This document shows positions 25,310 to 34,398 of a DNA stretch of 64,000 bases, one piece after another; position 1 is the stretch's first letter, and every line of letters begins with the position of its first letter. Origin of the DNA: Vreelandella massiliensis (GTDB lineage: Bacteria > Pseudomonadota > Gammaproteobacteria > Pseudomonadales > Halomonadaceae); assembly GCF_900155385.1 (NCBI RefSeq), contig NZ_LT699745.1:1130946-1194945 (forward strand). Reading direction: 5' to 3'. Under the pieces are notes generated by a model. The model was given only the letters and a program-made list of their open reading frames with translations. It ran no database searches and was not told the DNA's origin. The position numbers and the translations under genes were made by a program.

Positions 25310-26149
25310 ATGTCAAAAAGGAAGAAGACCTTGGCCAACATCATTGTAGTAACCTCAGGTAAGGGTGGAGTCGGCAAAACCACCAGCGCCGCTGCGATTT
25401 CTACGGGCCTAGCGCTGCGCGGTAAAAAAACCGTGGTGATCGACTTCGACGTGGGTTTGCGCAACCTGGATTTGATCATGGGGTGCGAGCGCCGCGTGGT
25501 GTACGACCTGGTCAACGTGATTCAAGGCGAAGCCGGGCTGAATCAAGCGCTGATTCGCGATAAGCGGGTCGAGAATTTATTTATTCTCCCCGCCTCGCAA
25601 ACCCGAGATAAAGACGCGTTGACCCAGGAAGGGGTGGAAGACGTCCTCAATAAGCTCAAAGAAGATTTTGACTATATTCTCTGTGATTCACCGGCGGGTA
25701 TTGAGCGCGGGGCGCAGTTGGCGATGTATTTTGCCGACGAAGCCATCGTGGTGACCAATCCTGAGGTGTCGTCGGTGCGTGACTCCGACCGCATTCTGGG
25801 GCTTCTGGCATCGAAAACCCTGCGCGCCGAGCGCAGCGATGCGCCGATCAAAGAGCACCTGCTGGTCACACGCTACAATCCGGAGCGTGTGACCAGCGGC
25901 GATATGCTGACCTTGGATGATATCCGCGAAATTCTGGCCATTGACCTGTTGGGCTTGATTCCGGAATCCGAAGCGGTGCTGCGCGCTTCCAACCAGGGGG
26001 TGCCGGTGACCCACGATGCGGGGAGTGACGCCGGGCAGGCTTATACCGATACGGTGTCGCGCCTGCTGGGTGAAGACGTACCGCTACGCTTTCATCAAGT
26101 CCAGAAAAAAGGCCTGCTGACGCGCATGTTTGGGGGAAGTCGTCGATGA
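25310..26149 (+). CDS. minD: Septum site-determining ATPase MinD
   Basis: This is the deviant Walker A ATPase [19 protein letters not shown] with switch region [22 protein letters not shown] and a C-terminal amphipathic membrane-targeting helix ([14 protein letters not shown]). It recruits MinC to the membrane and oscillates with MinE. The start is ambiguous. ATG 25310 gives 279 residues, but TTG 25331 gives M-A-N-I-I-V-V, matching the family N-terminus exactly, and has a much better ribosome site (aggaag). The TTG may be the true start. The stop overlaps minE by four bases. Confidence 0.97.
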   Translation: MSKRKKTLANIIVVTSGKGGVGKTTSAAAISTGLALRGKKTVVIDFDVGLRNLDLIMGCERRVVYDLVNVIQGEAGLNQALIRDKRVENLFILPASQTRDKDALTQEGVEDVLNKLKEDFDYILCDSPAGIERGAQLAMYFADEAIVVTNPEVSSVRDSDRILGLLASKTLRAERSDAPIKEHLLVTRYNPERVTSGDMLTLDDIREILAIDLLGLIPESEAVLRASNQGVPVTHDAGSDAGQAYTDTVSRLLGEDVPLRFHQVQKKGLLTRMFGGSRR

Positions 26150-26397
26150 AACTTATGGAGTTCTTGAAACGCGAGCGCAAAAAGTCGGCCTCGGTGGCGA
26201 AAGAGCGCCTGCAGATTATTGTGGCACACCAGCGTAGTCAGCGTGGGCAGCCGGATTACATGCCGATGCTGGAGCGTGAGCTGTTGGAGGTTATCCGTCG
26301 CTACGTCCACGTTGACGACGATGCGATCCAGATCTCGCTGGATAGCGAAGACAACTGCTCGGTGCTGGAGCTTAATGTCACGCTACCCAAGGCCTGA
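26146..26397 (+). CDS. minE: Cell division topological specificity factor MinE
   Basis: This 83-residue protein has the MinE N-terminal amphipathic/anti-MinCD helix ([27 protein letters not shown]) broken by polar residues. The C-terminal topological domain reads [17 protein letters not shown] and [13 protein letters not shown]. It stimulates MinD ATPase and restricts MinCD to the poles. The ATG lies inside the minD stop (ATGA), indicating coupled translation and matched stoichiometry. Confidence 0.97.
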   Translation: MKLMEFLKRERKKSASVAKERLQIIVAHQRSQRGQPDYMPMLERELLEVIRRYVHVDDDAIQISLDSEDNCSVLELNVTLPKA

Positions 26398-26478
26398 TTT
26401 GCGTTAACAAACGCTCAGCACGCATAACCCATAGCGGAAGTCCCGTTAGCTAAAAACCAACGTGGAGCACGTGTTTTC

Positions 26479-27978
26479 ATGGCGCCCCCCAACGCGGCCC
26501 CGGCCAACTTTCTCTGGCACGATTATGAAACCTTTGGCGCCGACCCGCGCCGTGATCGTCCGGCACAGTTTGCCGCTATACGCACCGATGCCGACCTCAA
26601 TGAAATCGGCGAGCCGATAGAGCTCTACTGCAAGCCCGCCGATGACGATATTCCGCACCCTATGGCGTGCTTGATCACCGGTATCACGCCGCAAAAAGCC
26701 AGCCGTAATGGCTTGCCCGAAGCGGAGTTCGCCGGTGAGGTGTTGCGCCATATGAGTGAGCCCGGTACGTGCGTCGTGGGCTACAACAGCTTGCGCTTTG
26801 ATGACGAAGTCTCACGCCATCTTTTTTACCGCAACCTTCTCGACCCTTACGCCCGGGAGTGGCAAAACGGCAACTCCCGCTGGGACTTAATCGACGTGGT
26901 GCGCGCGTTTTATGCCCTCCGCCCTGAGGGCATTGAGTGGCCCCTGCGCGACGATGGCGCACCGAGTTTTAAGCTTGAGGACCTCACCGCCGCCAACGGC
27001 ATCGAGCACGCTGGCGCTCACGATGCCCTGGCCGACGTGCGTGCCACGATTGCGCTGGCGCGGCTTTTGCGCGAGCGCAATGCCAACTTGTTCGACTACC
27101 TGTTGGTGCTTCGCGGTAAGCGCGCCGTGGCCAAGCTGTTGGACCTGCCTCATGCCAAGCCGCTACTGCATATTTCCCGGCGCTATCCGGCAAGCCGCGG
27201 ATGTAGTGCCCTGGTGATGCCGCTCGCGGAGCACCCCTCCAACCCCAATGGGGTGATTGTTTACGATTTAAGCGTCGACCCGAGCGAGTTGTTATCGCTC
27301 TCCGCGGAGCAAGTGCGCGAGCGGGTGTTTGTCAGTCAGCAGGATTTGGCCGAAGGCGAAACCCGTATTCCCCTCAAGGTGATCCATATCAACCGCTGCC
27401 CGGTGGTCTTTCCGGCGAGCGCCTTGAAAGATGTCGCCGGGCCACACCAGGGCGAATACGGTGAGATTGTGGCGCGCCTGGGGCTGGATATGCCGGCTTG
27501 CCGTACCCACTGGAAAACCCTGCGCGACAACTTCTTGGCAGTCGCCCACAAAGTGGCGGAGGTGTTTTCGCAAGGGTATGCCGAGGGCGTACAGGATCCC
27601 GATTTAATGCTCTACTCCGGCCGTTTTTTCTCCCCCGCCGATCGACAGCAGATGGAGCGCGTGCGCAGCATGAACCCGTGGGATCTGGTCGGGCAGCGCT
27701 TTGCCTTTCAAGATCCGCGTTTGGAAGAGATGCTGTTTCGCTATCGGGCGCGAAGCTACCCTGAAACCTTGGAGGGCGAAGAGCTTGCACAGTGGGAGGC
27801 GTTTCGCTGGTCACGGCTAAATGATCCGGCGCTTGCAGGGTTTACGCTAAAAGACTTTGCTCGCGAGATTGAGCGTTACAACCAGCAGCCGCTCACGGAT
27901 CGCGAGCGACAAATCCTGGAAGAGCTCGTCATGCACGTCGAGGCGATCCTGCCGGCGCAAGCCTTTGACGCCGATTAG
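26479..27978 (+). CDS. sbcB: Exodeoxyribonuclease I
   Basis: This 499-residue DEDD-family exonuclease has motif I HDYETFG (with ADPRRDRPAQFAAIRTD), the second motif in GYNSLRFDDEVSRHLFYRN and motif III HAGAHDALADV. A C-terminal accessory/SH3-like region follows, about the length of E. coli ExoI (475). It digests single-stranded DNA 3' to 5' and acts in mismatch repair and recombination, interacting with SSB. The gene is monocistronic, and a hairpin (27986-28003) separates it from the convergent protease gene. Confidence 0.96.
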   Translation: MAPPNAAPANFLWHDYETFGADPRRDRPAQFAAIRTDADLNEIGEPIELYCKPADDDIPHPMACLITGITPQKASRNGLPEAEFAGEVLRHMSEPGTCVVGYNSLRFDDEVSRHLFYRNLLDPYAREWQNGNSRWDLIDVVRAFYALRPEGIEWPLRDDGAPSFKLEDLTAANGIEHAGAHDALADVRATIALARLLRERNANLFDYLLVLRGKRAVAKLLDLPHAKPLLHISRRYPASRGCSALVMPLAEHPSNPNGVIVYDLSVDPSELLSLSAEQVRERVFVSQQDLAEGETRIPLKVIHINRCPVVFPASALKDVAGPHQGEYGEIVARLGLDMPACRTHWKTLRDNFLAVAHKVAEVFSQGYAEGVQDPDLMLYSGRFFSPADRQQMERVRSMNPWDLVGQRFAFQDPRLEEMLFRYRARSYPETLEGEELAQWEAFRWSRLNDPALAGFTLKDFAREIERYNQQPLTDRERQILEELVMHVEAILPAQAFDAD

Positions 27979-27985
27979 CGCACCG

Positions 27986-28003
27986 GGAGGGGCAAACCCC
28001 TCC
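27986..28003. terminator. Hairpin between sbcB and the protease gene
   Basis: A 7-bp stem (ggagggg/cccctcc) has a 4-base loop and no clear T-run, placed between two convergent stops. It is a likely but unproven terminator. Confidence 0.45.
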
Positions 28004-28026
28004 AGGTGTGTTGCGTCAACACGCGG

Positions 28027-30873
28027 TTAACGGGCAAGCGCCTCAAGCGATTCGCGATAGGCTTTTACATCGCTTTTCTCGTCACCCGGGTTGAAGCGAA
28101 TATCGAGCGCACGCTCGCTTAGGGTCTCCCATAAGGCGCGTAGCTCCTCTGCTGTCACTTCAAGGGCCAAATCGGCGCGCTTTTCACGGCGATTGAACTC
28201 AACCTCATCCAGCGCGGTGGCTTGCCAGTGGCGGTTGGCCAGCGCCTCTAGGCTGTTATCGCGCTGAGTGAAGCGCTCATGCACCGCTTGCCGGTAAGGG
28301 GCGAGCGCGGCGTTATCGAATTCGCTCAAGCGCGTTTCGGCCTCCTGTAAAAACGCGTCCATCCGTTCGGCGATGGTAGTGCTGTCAGCATCCGATGACT
28401 GCACAATCAGCGCAATCCCAGGGGCGTCAAGCAGCGGTGAGTAACCGGCATGGACGATATACCCAAGCTGCTCTTCGGTGCGCAGGCGTTGATAAAACGG
28501 GGTCTCCAGCCACTGCGCCAGTACGCTCACCGCCGCCTGCTGCGCAAGCGTGGTGTCGTCGCCTTGCAGGTAGCGCAGCACCAACGACTCATCCCGCGTG
28601 CTATTGGGGTGCAATATGGGCGGCTCAGCGCTGGCCTCAAGGGGTGTGAGCTGGGGAACATCGTCGCGCGTTAAGCGCGGGCGCAGCTGGCCGCGAATGG
28701 CTTCGGCCTGCGCTTTGGCGTCGGTTTCGCTTATGTTACCCACGGCCATGGCATCGACGTAGAGACGCTCCAGGAAGCGTTCGCGGAAGTCTTCAAGATG
28801 GTGGCGCTCTAAGCGCTCACTCGCCGCTAACAGTGCCTCGCTCGAGAACTGTGGGGTAAGAAGCGCTTCGCCTAGCGTGCGCTGCGCTTGCCGCACGAGG
28901 GATTCATCCGGCGCGTTACGCCACCCGCGCTGCAGCTGGTACTTCACCCGTTCAAATGCCCCGGGAGAGATGTGTCCATCTGCCAGCTGCGTGAGCGTGC
29001 GCTCAATCAGCGGGGCTTGGCCATCGCGCCAGCCGGAAAAGGCCAAGGTAACACCGCGCGAATGGGCATAGGATTTAAACGACTGCCCGGCCAGCCACGC
29101 GGGGTAGAGCGATTCGTTCAGGCTGTCGTTGAGCCACTGCGCCAGCAGGCGCGTTAATACCGCCTCTTCGGCAGAGTAGCTGGTGCTGGGGTGCTGCAAA
29201 CTCACGCGCCACTCTACCTTGGGTGTGTTGAAGCGATCCTCCTGCATGTGCCAGGCCTGGAACGTAGGTGCTTCAACCAGGGGGCGTGGCTCCGCGTCGC
29301 TGCCTTCGATGAGGGTTAAATCTTCAGCGATGAACGGGTGGGGGTCGGGCAGCGTAAGCCCCGCCAGTGCCACGCCATCGGCGGTGGAGGTTAGCTTTTG
29401 CCACTGGGTGTTAAACCAGGGCGAGATCTGCTCGCTTTCCACCTCGGGGCCGGAGTATACGCGTAGCACCTTATCGGGTGTCAGGTTCTCGAGGTAGGTG
29501 CGGTGCATCTCGGCGTCAAAGCCATCCATGCGGTAAGGGGCATACTGCACGTCCTCGGCCGGGTAGCGCGATAGGTTCATGGCAAGCCCGGTGGCTTCTT
29601 GCTGCGGCGCGCCGTGTTGCTGAAAACGGAAGGCCTGCTCGCGTAGGTTGGCTTGCTCCTCGTAACGCCATTCTTCCAGGCCACCCGCGCGAATGTTGTC
29701 GATCTTGGCAAAAAGCGTGGCTTCGATGTCGTCAAGGCGCTTGGCACCATCCGGTGTGAGACTAACCGAGACGCTAAACAGCGCGTGCTCGCCATCGCGG
29801 CGGCCAACGCCGGCGGAGAGGCCGTCAGCGAGGCCGGCATCGCGCAGCACGGCCAGGATACTGCCCTCGCTCTCATCGCCAATTAAATGGGCGAGAAGCT
29901 GGGTCGGCTGGTGCCGGTAGTCGTCGATGGGGTCCGGGATCGGGAAGTGAAAGCGCACCTGGCGGCTATCCTTCAGCGAGTGCCGCTCCAGGTAAATCGG
30001 CAAGGTCTGTTCATCGACAAGCGGTGCGTCGATCTCAGGGGCGTCAATCCCGCGATTGGGAATGGCGGCAAAGCGCTCGGCAACCCACGCTTCTAGCGTA
30101 TCCAGTGACTGCGGCGCGACGATCGCCAACGTCATGATATTGGCGTCGTAATGCTGATGATAAAAATCGATAACGCGCTCACGTAGCGAAGGTTCGCCTT
30201 CCGGGCGGTCGGCCAGGGTCTCGCGGCTGCCCACGGAGAAACTCGTCATCGGGTGCTCTTGGTTTAAGACCTGGTTAAGCACGTCGTTTTCGCGCCGGCT
30301 TTCGTCGCGGATGCGCGCCATATACTCGGAGTGGACAATATTGCGCTCACTTTCGAGCTTTTCGGCGTTAAAAAGCGGCGAGAGAAAAAAGGCGCTGAAG
30401 CGGTCAAGCGCGCCCGGTAGCGCCGACGGCGCGATATCAAAGAAGTAGTTGGTGTCTTGCGGCGCGGTAAAAGCGTTGTGCGAGCCGGCATGACGTGAGA
30501 GATAGCGCTGGTAAGCGTCCGATTCCGGGTAGGGCTCGGTGCCCAGAAACAGCATGTGTTCCAGAAAGTGCGCCAGCCCTTGGAGGTCGTCGGGGTCTTG
30601 CGCGCTGCCGACGCGTACGTTCATCGAGGCGGCGGCTTTATCGGCCTCGGGGTCGCTGACCAGCAGGGTTTGCAGCCCGTTCTCCAGGGTGAGCACGCGG
30701 TAGTTGCGCTCGTCGAAAGGGCTCACGATAGGGGTGACGGTGTCGCTGACGCCATCAGCCGTGTTAGCGCTGGCAGGGGTGGCGATAAGACTTAGCGCAA
30801 GGGCCGTGCCCACCGCAAGTGGCGAAAGTGTAAAAGGGCGATGCGTGTGCAACGCAGTAACTCGTAACATCAA
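28027..30873 (-). CDS. ptrA: Pitrilysin-type M16 zinc protease (protease III)
   Basis: This 948-residue protein has an N-terminal signal peptide (residues about 1-36, ending ATPASA), so it is periplasmic. The inverted zinc motif is H102-F-L-E105-H106, with the third ligand Glu183 (NIVHSEYM). The 77-residue spacing from the second His equals that of E. coli pitrilysin. The SRHAGSHNAFTAPQDTNYFF block is diagnostic. Four M16 repeats are expected over this length. It degrades small peptides in the periplasm. The start lies 6 bases after the stop of the SRAP-like gene, so the two are probably cotranscribed. Confidence 0.94.
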   Translation of the reverse strand: MMLRVTALHTHRPFTLSPLAVGTALALSLIATPASANTADGVSDTVTPIVSPFDERNYRVLTLENGLQTLLVSDPEADKAAASMNVRVGSAQDPDDLQGLAHFLEHMLFLGTEPYPESDAYQRYLSRHAGSHNAFTAPQDTNYFFDIAPSALPGALDRFSAFFLSPLFNAEKLESERNIVHSEYMARIRDESRRENDVLNQVLNQEHPMTSFSVGSRETLADRPEGEPSLRERVIDFYHQHYDANIMTLAIVAPQSLDTLEAWVAERFAAIPNRGIDAPEIDAPLVDEQTLPIYLERHSLKDSRQVRFHFPIPDPIDDYRHQPTQLLAHLIGDESEGSILAVLRDAGLADGLSAGVGRRDGEHALFSVSVSLTPDGAKRLDDIEATLFAKIDNIRAGGLEEWRYEEQANLREQAFRFQQHGAPQQEATGLAMNLSRYPAEDVQYAPYRMDGFDAEMHRTYLENLTPDKVLRVYSGPEVESEQISPWFNTQWQKLTSTADGVALAGLTLPDPHPFIAEDLTLIEGSDAEPRPLVEAPTFQAWHMQEDRFNTPKVEWRVSLQHPSTSYSAEEAVLTRLLAQWLNDSLNESLYPAWLAGQSFKSYAHSRGVTLAFSGWRDGQAPLIERTLTQLADGHISPGAFERVKYQLQRGWRNAPDESLVRQAQRTLGEALLTPQFSSEALLAASERLERHHLEDFRERFLERLYVDAMAVGNISETDAKAQAEAIRGQLRPRLTRDDVPQLTPLEASAEPPILHPNSTRDESLVLRYLQGDDTTLAQQAAVSVLAQWLETPFYQRLRTEEQLGYIVHAGYSPLLDAPGIALIVQSSDADSTTIAERMDAFLQEAETRLSEFDNAALAPYRQAVHERFTQRDNSLEALANRHWQATALDEVEFNRREKRADLALEVTAEELRALWETLSERALDIRFNPGDEKSDVKAYRESLEALAR

Positions 30874-30879
30874 CGACTC

Positions 30880-31554
30880 CTAGGTCGAAGCCCATTGCAG
30901 CATCGGCCCGACGGGGTGCGCGCAAGCCGGTGACTGATAGGCGGGATTGTTCACATGCTTTGATACCGGAAAAGCGCCCAACAGTTCCAATGGCGCGGGA
31001 GTTAATTGCTGTTTCGCCTCGACGGTGTCGGTTGCCGGGTGTAGCCATCGATCCATGTCGCCAGGCGCAATCAAGGCGGGTAAGCGGTCGGTGAGCGGTG
31101 ATAACCAGGCGTTGGCGGGGACGGTAATCAGCGCCATGGAGTCGGCGAATTGGGTAAGGGTGGTGTGATAGCGACACCAAATCCCCGCAAGCAAAAGCGG
31201 TGCGCGCTTCACGTGGGTAATCAAGTAGGGCTGTTTGCTCCGTGGATTATTTTTCCACACGTAAAAGCCGTTGACCGGGATAAGGCAGCGCCGTGCGTCA
31301 AAGGCATCGCGAAACATCGGGCGGGTCTCCAGCGTTTCGGCCCGTGCGCAGTGGGGCGCATGGTCAAGCACGGTAAGCCATGGCGGGGTTAGGCCCCAAA
31401 AGAGCGTGTTGAGGCGCCGCTCACCCTGCTCCCAGCGGATCGCCGACACCCCTTGGCGCGGCGCCAAGTTAGGTGATGTCACCAGGGGATCGACGACGCT
31501 AACGGCCCATGCGTCGGGCAAGACGTTGTCGCGAACATAAAGGCGTCCGGTCAC
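30880..31554 (-). CDS. SRAP-family protein lacking catalytic residues
   Basis: The product has 224 residues from a GTG at 31554, which has a perfect gggagg site 5 bases upstream. Fold-level features of SRAP (YedK/HMCES) are present: LAPRQGV, FWGLTPPW, RAETLETRPMFRDAF, RRCLIPVNGFY, and ALITVPAN. SRAP proteins crosslink to abasic sites in single-stranded DNA through Cys2 after Met removal. Here residue 2 is Thr (M-T-G-R-L), the Asn of NARxET is Cys69, the Glu of GFYEW is Val99, and the His before DRxP is Thr. All catalytic positions are therefore changed. It may bind DNA without crosslinking, or have a different chemistry. It is the first gene of a unit with ptrA. Confidence 0.85.
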   Translation of the reverse strand: MTGRLYVRDNVLPDAWAVSVVDPLVTSPNLAPRQGVSAIRWEQGERRLNTLFWGLTPPWLTVLDHAPHCARAETLETRPMFRDAFDARRCLIPVNGFYVWKNNPRSKQPYLITHVKRAPLLLAGIWCRYHTTLTQFADSMALITVPANAWLSPLTDRLPALIAPGDMDRWLHPATDTVEAKQQLTPAPLELLGAFPVSKHVNNPAYQSPACAHPVGPMLQWAST

Positions 31555-31759
31555 ACGAGCCTCCCAAGGGCGAAAAGCCAAAAAGCGTGGGGTGAAATCC
31601 GCATGGGACGAAAAAGCGTAGGGAATGACGCGCCATACAACATTCGTGTTGAAAGCGTATCGAAAACAGTGTTCGATCTAAGGTATCCTATCGCATTCCC
31701 TTTCCACGCAACAGTGCAGAAGGCTTTCCTCCTTTTGCGGTAAACCTGAAGAGATCGCC

Positions 31760-32374
31760 ATGGCCCGTCCACGACAGCATGCGCCCGATGCCCTCCACGC
31801 GCAGGTAATGCACGCTTGCGACATGTGGTTGGCGGAGAAGCCCGTGCATGGTTTATCGCTACGCGCCATCGCGCGCGAGGTGGGGTGCGCGCCGAGTACG
31901 CTACTGAAACTCTACGGCAGCTTCAATAACTTGCTGCAGCATGTCAACGTCGAAACGCTGGCACGCTTGCAGCACACCATTACCTCGCTGGCGGATGACG
32001 ACCCAGAGCCCTGGCTGCGCTCGCTGGCCCACGCCTACTGGCAGTTCGCCGAGCAGGCGTGCTACCGCTGGCAGTTGCTGTTTGACTATCCCCTCGCCGA
32101 GGAGGGGGAGCTCGACCAGCGCCAAAGTGATTTGATCGAAGCGCTTTTCACGCAGGTTGAAACCTGCCTAAAGCGCTACCAGCCTAAGCTTGATGAACTT
32201 GAGGCACGCCGCTTGGCGCGAACGCTATGGGGCAGTGTGCATGGGTTGGTGCAGTTGGGGCTCAATGAGCGGCTAGGCTATTGGCAGGGGCAGCAGCTTA
32301 AAGTCGATGAGCTCATCGAGCAGCTTCTGAGCACGGTGCTGGCGGGACTTCGTCACCAGGGAGTCGTTGAGTGA
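31760..32374 (+). CDS. TetR-family regulator
   Basis: This 204-residue protein has an N-terminal TetR helix-turn-helix (GLSLRAIAREVGCAPSTLLKLYGSFNNLL, about 30-58) and an all-helical C-terminal ligand domain containing LWGSVHGLVQLGL, typical of the WHG-type TetR group. The stop overlaps the GTG start of the acyltransferase gene by four bases. It may therefore regulate membrane-lipid synthesis or simply be coexpressed. It is divergent from the SRAP/ptrA unit. The effector is unknown. Confidence 0.9.
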   Translation: MARPRQHAPDALHAQVMHACDMWLAEKPVHGLSLRAIAREVGCAPSTLLKLYGSFNNLLQHVNVETLARLQHTITSLADDDPEPWLRSLAHAYWQFAEQACYRWQLLFDYPLAEEGELDQRQSDLIEALFTQVETCLKRYQPKLDELEARRLARTLWGSVHGLVQLGLNERLGYWQGQQLKVDELIEQLLSTVLAGLRHQGVVE

Positions 32375-33033
32375 CAAAGCCGGTTCTCCACATGCGCCGT
32401 GGGTTGCGCTGGGTGATCTTGGCGCTGATGCGGGTCTGTTACCGATTAACCGTGCGCGGCCAGCAGCATGTGCCTAAAGAGGGCGCGGCGCTGATGGTGT
32501 GCAACCACGTCAGTTTCATGGATGCGCTGGTGCTGGGTGGAGCGAGCCCGCGGCCGGTGCGCTTTGTGATGGATCGGCCCATTTTTGAGTCGCCGTGGCT
32601 GAAGTGGTGGTTTCAACTGGTGGGCGCTATCCCGATTGAGTCAGAGCGGCGCGACCCCGGTGCTTTGCGCCGTGCGCTGGAGGAGGTAAGCCAGGCGCTC
32701 AAAAACGGAGAGATCGTGATGGTCTTTCCCGAGGGGCGGTTAACTCCCGATGGCGAAACGCACACCTTTCGGCGCGGCCTGGAGACGATACTGGCCCGCG
32801 ATCATGTGCCGGTGATTCCGGCGGGGCTGGCGGGGCTTTGGGGCTCGTGGACGTCTAATCATGGCGGGCCGGCATTGAAGAAGTGGCCCAGGCGCTTTCG
32901 CGCGCGGGTGAGCTTACACTTTGGCCCGCCGGTGGACCCACGCGCCACGACCCAGGACGTGGCGCTGCGTCGCTATCTTGAGGCGCGGGTGCGGGTGCTT
33001 AAAGCCGCCGCGGCTGAGGATATTCGCCCTTAA
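32371..33033 (+). CDS. 1-acyl-sn-glycerol-3-phosphate acyltransferase-like protein (PlsC family)
   Basis: This 220-residue PlsC-type acyltransferase has NH-x4-D (N45-H46-VSFM-D51) and FPEGR (119-123), plus an N-terminal hydrophobic helix (about 12-27) for membrane association. Such enzymes transfer acyl chains to lysophosphatidate or related acceptors. The GTG start is embedded in the TetR stop. The stop codon shares the bases TTAA with the stop of the convergent corC-like gene. Because several PlsC paralogues occur per genome, the acceptor is not certain. Confidence 0.9.
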   Translation: MTKPVLHMRRGLRWVILALMRVCYRLTVRGQQHVPKEGAALMVCNHVSFMDALVLGGASPRPVRFVMDRPIFESPWLKWWFQLVGAIPIESERRDPGALRRALEEVSQALKNGEIVMVFPEGRLTPDGETHTFRRGLETILARDHVPVIPAGLAGLWGSWTSNHGGPALKKWPRRFRARVSLHFGPPVDPRATTQDVALRRYLEARVRVLKAAAAEDIRP

Positions 33034-34304
33034 CGTCGGCCGCTTCTAACCGCTTGCCAGCAGCGTGCCGAGGTGATCAGGTTGTCGCGCATCTCCAGGA
33101 TTTCCATCCGCGTGGTGCCGATCTGCAGGCAGGCCGGGCCATCGGGGAAAGACTCCAAGTGCTCAAGCATCAGGCCATTCAGGGTCTTGGGCCCGTCGGT
33201 AGGTAAGTGCCACCCCAGCAGTTTGTTGATATCGCGGATATTGGCGGTCCCTTCGATAACGTGGCTGCCATCCGCCTGCGCGTGAATCTCCTCATCCTCC
33301 GAAACATCGGTGGTGAACTCGCCCACAATCTCTTCGAGAATGTCCTCAAGCGTCACTAAGCCCTCTACGTCACCATACTCGTCCACGACAATGCTGATGC
33401 GGCGCTTCTGCTTCTGGAAATTGAGCAGCTGGGTGTGTAGCGGCGTGGATTCGGGAATGAAGTAGGGTTCGCGCGCCTCCTGGACGATCGCTGCTTTAGT
33501 GACCTCGGGGCGCGAGAGAAAGCGTGCCGCGTTGCGCAGGTGCAGCATGCCGATGATGTTGTTGATGTCGCCCTTGTAAAGCGGTAGCCGGGTGTGCTGG
33601 CTGGTGCGGATTTGCTGCAGAATGTCTTCAAGCGAGTCATCAAGATCGATACCCAACACTTCGTGGCGGGGCACCATGATGTCGTTAACGGTGACGTTCT
33701 CCAGGTCCAGGATCGACAACAGCATAGCCTGGTGGCGGTAAGGGATCATGCTGCCGGCTTCGTGTACCACGGTACGAAGCTCATCGCGGGTTAGGCTATC
33801 GCCGCCGCTCTCCACGCTTTTTACCCCGGCTAGGCGCAGCAAGCCGTTGGAGATGACGTTGACCAGCACCACCAGCGGGTAGAGCAGCTTTAACAGCGGC
33901 ACTAGTACGCGCGAGGCGGGGGAGGCGATACGCTCGGGGTTGATCGCCGCGTAGGTTTTGGGCGTGACTTCGGCAAAAATCAGGATCGTGATGGTCAAAA
34001 GGGCGGTGGCGACGGCGGGACCGGTCACTTCGCCAAAAAAGTGAATGGCGATAATGGTGGCGATCGACGCCGCTAGGTTATTAACGAAGTTGTTGCCAAT
34101 CAGGATGACGCCAATCAGGCGATCTGGGCGCGCCAGAAGGTGCAGGACGCGTTTCGCCCGCGTGTCCCCGCTATTGGCTTGATGGCTCAAGCGATAGCGG
34201 TTGATCGACATCATGCCGGTCTCGGAACTGGAGAAAAAGGCGGACAGTAAGACGAGTAGCGCCAGCAGGCTAAAGAGTAGTCCCAGAGGGAAGTCGTCGC
34301 TCAA
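33030..34304 (-). CDS. CNNM/CorC-HlyC family membrane protein with CBS domains (YfjD-like)
   Basis: This 424-residue protein has an N-terminal DUF21/CNNM membrane domain with about four hydrophobic stretches (FSLLALLVLLSAFFSSSETGMMS; VILIGNNFVNNLAASIATIIAI). A CBS pair (about 190-320; VNDIMVPRHEVLGIDLDDSL, RISIVVDEYGDVEGLVTLEDILEEIVGE) and a C-terminal CorC_HlyC domain follow. Members are linked to Mg2+/Co2+ handling. Pairing with the ypjD gene next to ffh matches the E. coli yfjD-ypjD-ffh locus. The hemolysin label of older annotations is not supported. Confidence 0.92.
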   Translation of the reverse strand: MSDDFPLGLLFSLLALLVLLSAFFSSSETGMMSINRYRLSHQANSGDTRAKRVLHLLARPDRLIGVILIGNNFVNNLAASIATIIAIHFFGEVTGPAVATALLTITILIFAEVTPKTYAAINPERIASPASRVLVPLLKLLYPLVVLVNVISNGLLRLAGVKSVESGGDSLTRDELRTVVHEAGSMIPYRHQAMLLSILDLENVTVNDIMVPRHEVLGIDLDDSLEDILQQIRTSQHTRLPLYKGDINNIIGMLHLRNAARFLSRPEVTKAAIVQEAREPYFIPESTPLHTQLLNFQKQKRRISIVVDEYGDVEGLVTLEDILEEIVGEFTTDVSEDEEIHAQADGSHVIEGTANIRDINKLLGWHLPTDGPKTLNGLMLEHLESFPDGPACLQIGTTRMEILEMRDNLITSARCWQAVRSGRR

Positions 34305-34398
34305 GTTGGGCGTCCTTTGTTGCGTATCGAGCTCGATTTTCAGAAGTTAGGGCGGCGTGTGTCAAGGCAACGATGGTCAGATGCAGACACGGTTCGGC

